Source of the DNA: Cyclina sinensis
Lineage: Eukaryota; Mollusca; Bivalvia; Venerida; Veneridae
DNA length: 64,000 nt
NCBI GenBank assembly: GCA_012932295.1
Contig: JAAONU010000014.1
Coordinates: 40,346,770-40,410,769, forward strand
Direction: 5' to 3'
Made by a program: the position numbers and the translations under genes
The notes under the pieces: generated by a model
Databases searched by the model: none
What the model was told of the DNA's origin: nothing
What the model saw: only the letters and a program-made list of their open reading frames with translations
Part shown: one piece after another, positions 1 through 12,189 of the stretch
Layout: every line of letters begins with the position of its first letter
How positions within the stretch are numbered: position 1 is the stretch's first letter

Positions 1-375
1 GTTGTCAGACATTGTATTTATACAATTAAAGGCTGGTGTACACAGGAGCATAACACATTCCCTCTTGAGAAAGTCATCATTCATGATGACGAATGGATAG
101 GCCTATTTCTGTATCAGAAATCTTGCAGGATTTTATTATTATCTCTAAGTGCAGGAGGGGTTATCCAGCATGAGCCACCATCTGACGAACATGAAACTTC
201 ATATCAGAAAGACGCCATGCATCTTATTAAGAGACCACCCAGAGCAGTATTTGAACTCCGGTCCTCCCGCATCAAAGACTAACACCTCTAACCACTGAGC
301 CAAAGAAATGACTCCCTTCCACAGATGGTAGAGGCTGTAAATATACAATTATAGGCCGGACTACACTGCATCATA
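1..375 (-). repeat. tRNA-derived SINE-like repeat, antisense, cut by the window start
   Basis: Read on the minus strand, an A-box-like segment (TGGCTCAGTGGTTAGAGG, about 285-302) is followed by a B-box-like GAGTTCAAATAC (about 247-258), as in a tRNA-derived pol III promoter. The motif TATAATTGTATA-TTACA (about 338-353) recurs as TTAATTGTATAAATACA at 14-30, about 323 bp away, so the unit is bounded by copies of itself. The AATGATGACTTTCTCAAGAG segment (about 65-86) is shared with the repeat at 28.2 kb. Confidence 0.7.
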
Positions 376-2918
376 ACTACATGCTTTGTTATTGTTGTTA
401 CAGTTATAGCCGCTGTTGTTCTGTTTGACATTTAGCCTAGCTGGTAGAAAATATTTTACCACTGTGACCAGGTCAGACCATGACCAGTTCAGACCATGAT
501 CAGTCTGTCATCACAGTCTGCACTTACTGCTTTCCAGAAAATATAAATTTAAAAAGGTTTGTCAAATCTGACAAGTAAACAAGCGCAATAAGAAATAAGG
601 CAGGTTAAGTGTTAAATTGAAACAACCGTGGCAGAGTACACAAATCCATACTGTAGCCATGTCTTGGTGTTTGCATCACTTGACTATATTTGATTTTGCC
701 AGATATTTCATTTCTATTTTAACATCTAATAAGTGTGTAAGACATGTTGTAATAGCCAGTTTCTCTCAGTTCATTTAATCTTGAACTCATTTGCACTGTG
801 CATCCCAAATTGTCTAGCTCATAGACAATGTTCATGTTAAAACATCTCTCTGTCTGTAAACAGAAGTCCAAAAAAATGAAGAATATTTGTTTTTTGTATT
901 TGCATGGAATTTGCAAATAATTCCTTCACAAGTCTGCAACAAGCCTACAACTCTATAGGACTCATAAAGGTAGATTTATGTCAGTTTTGGGAATTGCTTA
1001 TGAAATATTTTTCTAACCATTAACATGACCTTTCAGTTCAGGTCCAACGTTTGCAGTATATTAATATTCCTACAGTCTGCTGAAGCATTTTGCTGCAGGT
1101 CTGCTGCCAACAGATTCGACAGATTCATAATGCAACTCCGTGCCTCAGAAATGTAATGAATTAAAAACAGAATCTTCGCACTCCACAATAATGACAATAT
1201 TATATGAAAGCTGCCAGCCCTGAATTCTGAGAATGAGAAAAGTTATGAGAAAAGAGTGAAGAAAATTGTAAAATCTTTGCCTTCATCAACCATAAAACCA
1301 ATGTAAGAAACACTGTTTTGCTGATCAATCATGCAATTTTACGCTTATCTTCCGGAGTTAATAAAGGGAATTATTATATAATTTGCAATTTTTGTTTAAA
1401 TAAACATTTCCAAGATAAGTATCAGATAAATATTTATGGAATCCTTTTGCGTTAAGTGAGAAAGAATTTGCATGTCATGAGAAAAGTGTTTTATAGTAAT
1501 CATTTAAGAAAAGTAACTTGACAAAACAGTTCACGATTCAGAGAATACTTCTCAATATTTATATTGCACATTTCATGCTAAAACGTGTGAAAACTTAGTC
1601 CTAAGAATGCATAAATATGCAATGGAATGTAAAAAATATGCATTTTTTTTACCATTTACACAATTTTTCATTCTCTGAAAAACTATTTTGATGACAAAAG
1701 AAATCAATGTGTCTTTAGTCAGTCAGACCATTAGTTGCAGAGTCCTGTACAGTTCAGTAATTGTCATACATTTCAATTAAAACCAGATTTATTGGGAAAA
1801 ATTGATTGTAAATTTCAGCCTGATTGAAATTACCGACTTCTGAAATTTTAATGAGTAGAAAGAGAATTGCCACTTTCCCACAGCAGACGTTCGAAGTAAT
1901 TAAACAAACGCAAATTTGCTAATAATCAGATTTGTTTCAGGACAGTTAGAATCATTAACCAAACATTTTTCTGATTATAAAACAGTAAACCCCTTCAGGG
2001 GTTTTAATTTTAAAGTGAATTCTGCGAAAAGCAGTTATAACTATAGGAATGAAGCCATGCTGATTTGCGAAAGAAAATCCATGAAAATAGATGTGATATT
2101 TAACCCCTATGAGAATTTTATACAAGAAAGAAATGGACGGAAATCAAATTAAGAAAAAAGGAAATTTGATACAGTAGCTGTAGAGTATCACAATATTTCA
2201 TACTGCATTTCTGATTACTTCTTCAGTGACAAATCAAAAACTGATTAAGTAACAAAGAGATATTCTATGAAATCAGATCTTCTTTTTGATTGTGTGATTG
2301 ATGACCATGGTGATATTGATGATGACAATGATGAAAGTGTCAAGAATAACACTGAAGAAAACAAATAAGAAAATAAAGCTTGATGGAGGTAGTGGCCATG
2401 ATGATCGCAACAATAATGGGGCTAGCATTGATGATGATGATACGTGATTATATTATGAATCTGCCATTTTCATCACTTGTCTTTTCCACCTAAATACGGT
2501 GTGCTAGAATATTTGAAGTTGATGCAATGTATGTCATTTTTGTCATAATCTAAAATAGCAGTTAGGAGACATAAAAAAATAGCTTGAGATTTTTCAGTTA
2601 TATAGAAAGCTTGAAAAATTTTGACGCTCATTTTCTTGATCTTCAGTAAATATTGTGAAAATGTGACTCAAGTAGAAACTGACCAGAGATATTGTTTTGT
2701 CAATAACACCATTTTACAGAATTTCAGCTCAGTTATCGGGCAGTTAACCTAATCAATGTGCCTGGAAAACACCAGAACTAGATCTGTTTTACTATAACTA
2801 ATAACCAACTTTCAAACATTATGAGTTAGGATGATGACCTTTAATCTGTAACAGATAACACTTGTTTAAAACAGGCAGTTGTAACAGTTCCAACACAATG
2901 TCAAGTAACATGATATTT
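361..2918. other. Non-coding stretch, presumed intron 3' of the protocadherin exon
   Basis: No convincing exon was seen on either strand. The minus strand should eventually carry the next cytoplasmic-tail exon, but no acceptor plus conserved tail coding sequence could be picked out here. It contains AT-rich DNA and a degenerate (GAT)n-like patch at about 2295-2450. Confidence 0.6.
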
Positions 2919-2981
2919 TTAGAGCAAAGAGACAAAAAAAGAAGAGCCTCTTCTATGTGAAAAGAAAAATGATTGAAAACA

Positions 2982-2990
2982 GCTTACCTT
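2982..2990 (-). other. Splice donor ending the protocadherin exon (phase 0)
   Basis: The minus strand reads GAAAAG|GTAAGC, with the exon ending at 2988 and the intron starting at 2987. This matches the AG|GTAAG donor consensus and lies between codons (Lys914|Val). Protocadherin cytoplasmic tails are normally completed by separate downstream exons, so this site is probably used. If it is not spliced, translation continues 22 residues to a stop at 2919-2921. Confidence 0.85.
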
Positions 2991-5729
2991 TTCAGACTCT
3001 GGAACTGAGAATGTTGACATGGTTGTGTTGTGGTTATCTCTGGAATCGCCATGATCGATTTGGTCATCAATGTCAAAACTCACTTCCTTTCTCTTAACTG
3101 TCGTCATGTTTGACATGGGATCATATGACAACGTCAGCTGCTCATGACTATCCTTGTTTGCATCGAGGTAAAGAGATGGGTCTTCCATGTAGCATTTTGG
3201 GTACTTTTCATCTGGCGCAACAATGTCTAAATTTTTTCTCGCTTTACTCCGATGATCAAATCGTCTCAAGAAACAAATGACCATAATCATAACAATTGAT
3301 AATACAGTTGTCAAGACTACAACAATTACGACTATTAAAGTGTTACTATTGTTGTCATCATCACTAAGGTGCGATGTGCCATTCACAGCTCTAACCATTA
3401 CAATTTTTAGATCTGAAGTTGTAGTATGCTGGGGATGTCCACCATCTTTCACAGAAATGTTTAGATGAAATGTTCGATTCTGAGTAATGGTTATGGTCTT
3501 TGTTAAATATATTCCACCAAATTTTTTATCAATTCTAAACAAATCTTCTTCATTCCCTGATGTTATATCATATGAAACAATTGTGTTTATGCCATCATCT
3601 TCATCTTTTGCATCAATCTGAGTCACTTTATGACCAAGAGTTATGTCACTAAATACCACAACAGTATTATTTTTAGTTACAGGAAATTTCAGTTTTGGTG
3701 GATTGTCATTTGTATCGGCAACTAAAATTGTGACATTAGCAGAGCTACTTAGTCTAGGAGTACCCTGATCAAAAACTACCACTGTAAACTCATATTTGCT
3801 TTTCTCTTCTCTGTCTAGTTGTCGATTTGTTTTAATTGTTCCATCAGGAAAAACCACAAATGGAACAGAAAATTCAAATTCTGGCTTAATAACAAACATG
3901 GTTTGTGCATTTTTGCCTTCATCAACATCACTTGCAGTTAAAATCCCAACAAAAGAGCCAGAGTTTTTGTTTTCCACAATACTGAAATTCTTGGGATTAT
4001 TTATAATGGGGGCATTGTCATTTCTATCCTCAATGGTCAGTCTAACAGTTGCTGTGTTTGATAAAGATGGCACACCCAAATCTTTAGCAATGACCTTGAA
4101 AGTTATAACAGGTGTTTCTTCTCGATCAAACGTCTGGTCAGCCCGTAAACTTCCATCAGTTTCATCTATCCAGAACTTATAAGGCGTACTCTCATGGTCG
4201 ATATAGTATCTCACTTCTCCATTTTTATCCAAGTCCTCATCAAATGCAATGATTTGAACGAAAGTCCTAAACTCATTATGGTTTTCAGGAATTACTCCAG
4301 TGAATATTGGTCTTGTAAAAATTGGTGCACAGTCATTTTCATCTAGAATGGAAACAAGAAAACTAGATGAGGCTGTAAGCGGTGGTGAACCAAAGTCATG
4401 ACAACTAACTATAACATTATGTAAGTCCTGAGTTTCTCTATCTAATAAACTTTTGACCACTGCTTTATACCCTTTTCTGCCCATTCTTAGGAGTTCAAAC
4501 TTTTTGTCCGAAATTTCACATTCAACTTCCCCATTTTCATTTGTGTCTGTGTCGACAACATTTATGTGAGCAACAAATGTTCCTGGATTTGCTGATTCTA
4601 AAATATTCTTGAATTTGGTATTTCCTGGTTCTAAAAGATTGATCTGTAGTGTAGGAGGGTTGTTTCCGACGTCAATGACATCAACTTTTACGATGGCCTG
4701 AGTCACATGTGGTTGTGTACCACTGTCACTGGCTTCAACTATGATCTTGTATGAAGTTCCTGATTCATAAACTATCTTGTTTTTCAGCTTCAAGTGACCA
4801 TCATTTGGAGAAATTTGAAATATATTATTAACTCTGGTATCCAACTGATTTTCACTCAACCTATATGTTATTCTCCCATTTTCACCAATGTCTTTGTCAT
4901 AAGCACTAACTGTTAATACTGTTGATCCAACAGTCACATTTTCTCGCACAGTGATGTTATAGCTTGACTGAGCAAAGATAGGAGAATTATCATTTACATC
5001 TGTCACTGTGATATTTACAGAAACGGCACCAAACTTCTTTGGATTGCCACCATCCATTGCAATAATTACAACATTGTACTTATCTTTACTTTCTCGATCA
5101 AGTAAAGACTTCAAGACAAGTTTAACAGTATAACTTCCATCAAGTTTTCGAATAACATCCAAGCTGAAATTGCCATTCTGTTGACCTATTTCGTAACCTT
5201 GAATGGAGTTCAATCCAGCATCAAGATCGATAGCACTGTCAATATGAAAGGAGGTTCCAACTGTCGCAGCTTCTGGGATATCAAGCAGAACAAGACTATG
5301 TGGGAATAGTGGGGCATTATCATTTATGTCCTCTATTACAAAGGTTACAGATATTATTTCAAAGAAGGAACTCTGAGGACGAGAGGATCGAACTGCAATG
5401 TCAAAATTAAATGAACACACTAGCTGAGACTGGCATACTGTTCTGGATTCCCTGTCAATCACAACAGCTGTAGATAAAATTCCAGTTGTCTCATGAAGTG
5501 TTAATAATGTTTGGATGTAGTTCTGTTGAAGGAGACTATATTTGATATGTCCATTTTCTTCTCGAGGTATGTTGGGAGCAAAACTACTAGAAACATCACC
5601 AACAAAGCTATCTGGTGCCCTTTCTTCCTTAATCGTGAACGTGACATGATAGTTTTGTGCTTCAACAAAATTAAGCAACAAACTAAAAATAAAGCACATA
5701 TAAGAGCCAGTTTTGCCTGAGGAAGCCAT
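2988..5729 (-). CDS. Protocadherin-like adhesion receptor, large ectodomain exon (3' end continues in another exon)
   Basis: Predicted calcium-dependent homophilic adhesion receptor at the cell surface. The 914 codons encode a signal peptide (about 1-24, hydrophobic core CFIFSLLLNF), seven EC repeats (about 25-140, 145-250, 255-359, 365-469, 475-574, 580-678, 685-785), a transmembrane helix (797-821) followed by RR, and about 93 cytoplasmic residues. Linker motifs are DINDNAP 134-140, DVNDNSP 244-250, a degenerate DVGNNPP 353-359, DENDCAP 463-469, DRNDNAP 568-574 and DTNDNPP 672-678. DRE motifs occur in EC1, 2, 4, 5 and 6 but not in EC3 or EC7. C99 and C105 form the Cys-X5-Cys pair characteristic of protocadherin EC1. 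About ten N-glycosylation sequons are present. Seven ECs match the delta-1 layout, but orthology cannot be assigned. I chose ATG 5729 (GCCATGG context, directly before the signal peptide) over the in-frame GTG at 5747. An ectodomain in one large exon is usual for protocadherins. The reading frame crosses a splice donor at 2988|2987. Confidence 0.95.
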
Positions 5730-5838
5730 GGCAATACCTTCCTTCACTATACTGGATCCTTTATCAGTTTGTTTTTATGTGGGTGGTCAAATATTCATGC
5801 TTCATCCATCAAACAATTCCTCCTCATGAACACTGTGT
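5730..5838 (-). other. 5'UTR part of the protocadherin exon, beginning at a splice acceptor and carrying upstream ATGs
   Basis: On the minus strand a pyrimidine-rich stretch ending TTTATTTATTTCAG puts the acceptor AG at 5840-5839, so the exon would start at 5838. The 109 nt before the ATG contain four upstream ATGs: 5827 (10-codon ORF), 5809 (nested in frame with the first), 5798 (3 codons) and 5805 (13 codons). All terminate before the main start. This is a sequence-based prediction; RNA evidence would be needed to exclude transcription starting inside this exon. Confidence 0.6.
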
Positions 5839-8800
5839 CTGAAATAAATAAAGAACATATTTGTCAGAAGTTAAAATCTAAATTGAGAAGGAAAGTAGTT
5901 TCTTCGCTGACTGATAGGTTTCTGTCTTAATTTTCTCTATCAGTGTCTTAAAACGGGTCTTGTGGGAAATGAAACAATATGAAATTTCAAGTCATTCTCT
6001 CCATCTCTTACATCAAACTTGCAATACTTCTTGATAAAGGAAAAAGAATTACTCTGTGACGGAAAACACGTATCATATTTTGAAGTACATTTTCTTTACA
6101 AGCGCAGTAACAACGTATGTAACTACAGAGAATTTTGCCTTAAAAATTCTTTAACTTAAAGCTGCAGTAAAAAAGCACATAATTCTGTTCCAATTCTAAA
6201 AATAAATAAGTCCTGCTTATCTTCTCTGATTTCAAACTGAAGAAAAGCTGAAACGAAAAATTCAACAAAAAATGTCCTGTGTTTTATTTCATTTAACAGT
6301 AAACACAATGTATATAATTTTTTCTTCATATAACTGTAGGCCTCTTAATTCAGAAATCATTTCAATTCTAAAATAAAACAGGTCACAGCCTGCAGAACAA
6401 AAAGCCATATATCATTTGATCCTTTAATTTTAACCTAAAACAAAAAACAATGACAACAAGCGCAATGCCCCTGGCGGGGCCTCAAAAGTTTGTGACAAAC
6501 AAACAAACAGACAGACCAAAAACAATATGCCCTCCCTCCGGGGGCATAAAAAATAATTACAAGACCCAATCTGAACTATTTTTTAAAGCATATCTATAAA
6601 CTATTAACTATAACACATTCAAAGAAGCAATGAAATTCTAATTTATCAAGCTGCATCAAAAATTTCAGACTAAACAATCAGAAATTGAAAGAGCAAAACC
6701 CACTTTTATGGGTCAATTATTTTTGAAAGTATACTTTTCCCTGATTTCCCTGAAAATTTATCTGTCATAAAATTGTAACATCAAATATTATTTATTCAAA
6801 TTCCTGTAATATAAAACTATAATGATTCTATTATTTAATGAAACACAGTCTACATACAACCATTCTTTTTATAATGTAGGAAAAGAGTCTGCATTACGAA
6901 ACCAGTCTGTTTGAGGAATTGTAAACAATTCAACCTGGAAATAAATCCTTAAAATAAAATAAATAAAACTAAATGCATACTGGCTATGGTCCTCAAAATG
7001 CTGATATTCCAAAGTATAGAATTCCTCAACAATAGCTGTTTGCATCACTAGAAATTTTAGTTATATTTACCAACTGCACCCAAATTACACTTCAAAGTGA
7101 GTTTCATGCTGACATCATTATTATGAAGCACCTTTCAAAGAGTCTAGAAATGAAAGCATCTACTTGACGAAGAGAATTAACTTCCAACATTAACTACCCT
7201 ATCACTTCAGTTATTGCATTGAAAAGGACCTGAAAAGCTTCAATTGTGTTTCAACGAACAAACCCATAAAAAAACGGCTCTCTATGAAAAATCCAGATTC
7301 CAATTGCTTCTTTGACAAATCTATTGTAGAAAAACAACACACACACAATAATGCTAACAGCCACTCGAATGTAAATGCGAATAAAAGAAGGGTCACAATG
7401 TTGACATCATAATAAAAACACTATATTCCCCGCAAACTTTTTAAATCGTCCGAACAATGTCAATAAACCGATTTAATGCGATACTACCTAGATCAAAAGT
7501 TGTAAAATATCAATATCGCAGAATTGTTTCCTGTTAAAATAAGTGCTAATTGAGTTAAAAGTAAATCTTTCGCTTTTCTTTCCTGAGTAAATATAAACTG
7601 GAGTAAGGGACCGCTGTGCACACAATATAAACTATGGATATAAAAGTCAGACCTTGGTATTAAACAAACTTGAGTATATGGTCAACTACATAAAAACTGG
7701 GCTTCTTAATTCTGGTTTGCAATCTGCTGTAAACAGTTCACTTTTATGTGTATTTTTCATACATTTTATTATTATTATCATTATTAATTACATTTTGTGA
7801 CAGATTTTAGAAGAACAATTTTGACCTCTTATATTAACAATTTAACAAAGTCGAATAAAATCTTACTTTTATTTAGTTTCTCCTCAGATAATCAAAACAG
7901 AACTAGAAATTATTTAAACTCAAATTCTCACAAAAATTTCAAAACTTTTAAATATCTGGTAAAGCTACCATTTCAGAAGTGATGAAAGTAACATTTTTGA
8001 TAGGTAAAAGTCCAATAGTGAGAGTGCTGGAGTTAGCAAACAAGTCCAGCCTACTTGATGTTTGAATTGGACTCGTAAGTAAACTGAGTGGAGTAGATAA
8101 TATTGCTTCAAATGGCTACAGATCATTCTCTTAGGACCATCAGTGTATGCTGTGTACACAGTGAAAAACACAACCGATACAGCTTACAAAGTAACTGTAC
8201 CTAAATTTGAATGATACTGTTGCAATTCTGTTAGTGGCTGGTTTTTAATTCATACGACCCGTTGAATTACCAGTCAAAATTATTATGTCACAATATGATA
8301 AAAAGTTTTGTTTATTTTCTAACAGAAATAAATGATGAAGAAACATGAAACACTGTAGTACAGGAAATGTCCATTAACTTTCATTAAAATATTCCTGTTT
8401 TAATTAAATGGAATTAGAAAAAAATCTTCTGTCTTCTGCTGTGCTTGATTTAAAACTTTTTATGTTTACTTGGTACTTTTGATTACAATTCTCATCAGAA
8501 TTTCTATTCTAGACACTATTCCTTTGTAAAGTATAATGAAGAAATTAACATACATCAAAATATGTGATGACAAAATGTTCCATAAAAACTTGAGAACAAA
8601 CACTGATAAATTAAAGGAAAACAAATAATAAAAAAAGTAATAAAAAGATAATAATTAATTAGTTAAATACCTCACTCTAACCTGGTTTTTTGTAATAAAG
8701 ATAAATTAAAAGATGTCCCTTGCAGTCAAAAACAAAATACAAATTTGATTTTTTAAAAAAAGTATTTCTAAATTTGTTACTTTCCTGCACCATTATATCC

Positions 8801-9959
8801 CAATACAATGTACACAAACATTTCAACAGAAAAGAATAATTTAATGTAACAGATATAAAATTCTCTTATCTTCATCAGTACTTAACTTTATCTGCACATT
8901 ATCTAAGATAATCAACCACCAAAGCGATTCTCATAAACCCTGATAATTCTAAACACAAACAGAAATCAAGCACAGCCAAAATTATACTCAAACAAGGAAT
9001 AAAAGATTTTGAAGAAAAACTCCAAATATCAAGGAAAAACATTTTTTCATTAATCAAGCATCTGAATAAAGGGGAAAAACAATTTAACTTTTTGAAACAT
9101 TTGGAATAAAGAGTTAAATAAATCAAATATTATCACAAATGAAAATCAAAATATTCTTACTTTTTATTTATACAACTGTCAGACAGGCAGTCTTTTGATG
9201 AAAAATAATTTGTTAGATATATTTTTCTATTAAAATTGTTATTGTTTGACCTTTGTATTGATTTACAATCTTTCTTTAAAAGCTTACCTTACCAGCAATA
9301 AATGAGAATGAACAGTCATCTAACAGGTACATGTATTATCTATAAACTCTCAACCCTTACCTTTATAAATTTGCCAATTATCTAATTATTATAAAGACTA
9401 CTTTAAATCATAACTTTGTTTTTAAGTGACATTTGCAATTATTTTAAAAGCATAATTAGTTCACACTCTTTAAGCATATAATACATACTCAATTTCCTCC
9501 CCATTTACACCTTTAATTATTTGTTTGTTTGTGTTTTTAAAGTCTTAATTAATTTGAGAAAGTAATTTAATTGGAGTACCTCTGTAGTTTAGTTGACCTT
9601 TATTCTATAACTGTAATTTGTAAAATGTGCTAATAAGCTCAAGTCTAAAAGTTAAAGAGAAATGTTCTGTTTCTTCTGTACCACTTTTTTCCTTATGACC
9701 AATGCCTCAAGAACAGAACAGAACAGTACAGAGGAGTTACAGAAAGCATTCCATTCAAATGTCACTGCTATTTCATATACTTGCTCAGAGTATAGCACGT
9801 ATACATGGGACCTTGGCTTTAGGACTCATTCAGAAGCATCTATTACACTCAAGTGACTAAATGAAAGAGAATAAAATCATCACCAAATGGTCAAGAAAGT
9901 GCCTGATGATATATACCCATTTATGTTGTTGTTGTTTTTTAAAGCTATTACATGTGTTT
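5839..9959. other. Non-coding stretch upstream of the protocadherin exon, presumed 5'UTR intron
   Basis: AT-rich DNA with only short random reading frames. The only structure recognised is the repeat 3'-end fragment at 6451-6552. Confidence 0.6.
6451..6552 (+). repeat. 3'-end fragment of a bivalve dispersed repeat with terminal hairpin
   Basis: A CAAACAAACAGACAGACCAAAAAC tract (about 6499-6524) leads into a hairpin TATGCC...GGGGGCATA (6526-6548). A second short GC hairpin (GCCCC-TGGC-GGGGC) lies about 6467-6480. The same tract and hairpin end the repeats at 49153-49173 and 53217-53240. Confidence 0.65.
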
Positions 9960-9964
9960 TTAGG

Positions 9965-10570
9965 TAGTAATGAACGGGGAAGAGAGGAGTGGATCAGTGG
10001 TATCGCGCTGGAAAGGTAATACATGGGCATTAGTTTGATCCCCCACTCTTCAACTAACATTACTAATTGTCTTTCGGATGAGACATTAAAATGAGGTCCA
10101 ATGTGAGTTCTATACACTAAGCTTAGAAAAGAGCCAGAAGCATCTCTGGAATGGGATGCTTTCTGTATCTTGCACTATCCCCCACAACCTAAAATAGCTA
10201 ACCTCTGCACTGGGTGTCAGTCATATGGGCATCATTACTGATGATAAGTAAACTCAAACAGATACACAGAAAACAGGGGCAGTGGAATGGTGACCAATGC
10301 ACACAACGATCATGACTTCAATCTGGGATCCCACACTCCTCCACTTATGGCAGTCTAATGCTACTAAATGCCTTCTGCAAGAGACATTAAACCAAGGTCC
10401 AATCATTGTAAATTGGGTGTCTAAAAGCTTGGAATAGAATGCTTTCTCTATCTTTAACTTTTTAAAGTCTTTAACACTTTCTAAAATAATTATGCAATCT
10501 TCAAGAGGCATTATAATGATTGGTCATACGGGCAACAGATTCCAATAATAAATAAACTCAAACAGATTGA
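9965..10570 (+). repeat. Two tandem degenerate tRNA-SINE-like units
   Basis: Unit 1 has an A-box-like GGATCAGTGGTATCGCGCTGG (9991-10011) and a B-box-like GTTTGATCCCC (10033-10043), then a body ending GTAAACTCAAACAGA (about 10248-10262). Unit 2 follows with weaker boxes (about 10274-10331) and ends AATAAACTCAAACAGA (10551-10566), about 304 bp later. Shared segments include GAGACATTAAA-CAAGGTCCAAT-like and GGAATGGAATGCTTTCT-like stretches. A third decayed B-box-like segment may follow at about 10630. Confidence 0.6.
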
Positions 10571-11990
10571 TTGTTAATTGTTATGAAATCCACAGGCATA
10601 GTTGTTACAGGGGAGCAAAACATGAATATTACAAGTTCAATTCAACTCCATTCCTTCTCTCAGCACAGTCATGTACTAGAAAACAAAAAGTTACCTAGCT
10701 AGAGTCTGAGAAGTACCCCATGAGCAACAAGAATTTTAAACCATTAAACAGTGTTAGTTATCTAGAAACTGGAAACAGAAACACTTGCCTTCAGTTAACC
10801 TTGTTAATTTGATATTGCCATCAGCAATTAAAATTTCACATACTAAAGAAAAGCCAGCAAAAACATCTGACTGAGTTTAAATTGAAAAGATTATACAGAA
10901 AGCCAGCAATGATTCTTCCTGCGGTCTTCCGGATACTAAGAAATTTTGTTTTGGTTTCTTTGACACCAGGAGTTAAAATCTTGCCAAGGTACACTCCACA
11001 TAAAAATTGTGATGGAATTATTTTTTTTATGAAATCTATTTGTTTTTCTTTTCTTTAAAGCATAATATGTACCATTCTTCAGTAGTACTGTACTGCTTAC
11101 CTCCCTTGCATAATTATGGGTGAAAAGATAACTGTATCAATTTAAGACTGATTACCTCCCTTTTGTTGTAAAATCTTCAATTGCATTAACTTTTACACAT
11201 TTATGTCAAAGACTGTGAAGTGGACAATCCAGGTCTGTAGGACCTTCTTATTAATTTGTAAATAAAGGAAGAACAGTAACTGTGAAAAACATTGAAATAT
11301 TAATATTTGATTGTCTCCCTTAGTTTTAAAAATTATCCTCAACACAACTGAACTCAATATATTTAGTCAGTATGACTGATTAATTCCAAAAATAAGCCAG
11401 AAGGCTTAAAATCAGACAATATAAGCCATCGTAAGTGCACAAACAGGAAGTTCTTGGGCAACCTATCACATGTCACAAAATGGTGTCACCTTAAAAAAAA
11501 GAAGCTTAAAAACACAGGAAATATTATCTACAATTTCAAAGCTGTTTTCACACTCCCTAGTGACAGTTGTGGGTTAAAAAGTCATTGGTATTCAAGAAAA
11601 ATTCACTTCAGAGGCTTTTAAAATTACCCAGAATGGCTCACAACCTTAATGCAGCACTTTGACATTTTCAATATTTTACAGACAGACTTTGCAGATAATA
11701 TTCCACCAGTTTTATGATTACTTTGCTTCAGAAAGATGGCAGTAACTATTAAATTAAAGTCTACTGAGAGAAAGAGAAATAACTGAGTAATAACCTTACT
11801 GAAACAAAAGCAACAGTTAACAAATATATCAGCAAGACCTACTTTGGAAAATACAAAACATATTAATAATCTATGATGTATGTTCTTCTTTGATATACCT
11901 AATCAAATTGTAATAACAGTTTTTGAAAAGAAACTTGCTAGCCACAAGCCTACAGTTAAACTGTAACTTTGTGTCAGTAAACTGCTGAGT
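10571..11990. other. Non-coding stretch
   Basis: AT-rich DNA without recognisable genes. The motif TTACCTCCCTT occurs at about 11098 and again at about 11153, as commonly seen in molluscan intergenic DNA. Confidence 0.5.
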
Positions 11991-12011
11991 TTTGGAGAAA
12001 AAGGAGTATCA

Positions 12012-12083
12012 TCATCTTTCTCATCATCACCACCACCACCATCATCATCACCACCACCAACACCATCATCATCATTATCACTG
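12012..12083. repeat. Imperfect CAT/CAC trinucleotide microsatellite
   Basis: Interrupted runs of CATCATCAC and CACCACCACC. They generate a low-complexity Asp/Gly-rich frame on the minus strand that is not credible as a gene. Confidence 0.85.
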
Positions 12084-12189
12084 AAACCATCTACTAGAAT
12101 GCCCATGGGCAGCATGTTGAGCCCGCCAATGGAAAGCCGCCTATGGGGGTGGGACAGTGAAATGGAAACTGTGGGAAGATGATGATGGA

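Noticed and set aside
3796..4182. 128-codon plus-strand frame inside the protocadherin exon
   Set aside because: Antisense shadow of the EC5-EC6 coding region.
5501..5734. 77-codon minus-strand frame overlapping the start of the protocadherin
   Set aside because: Out-of-frame shadow of the signal peptide and EC1 coding sequence; no domain of its own.
5747..5747. GTG at 5747 as the protocadherin start
   Set aside because: In frame but non-ATG; the ATG at 5729 has a strong context and directly precedes the signal peptide.
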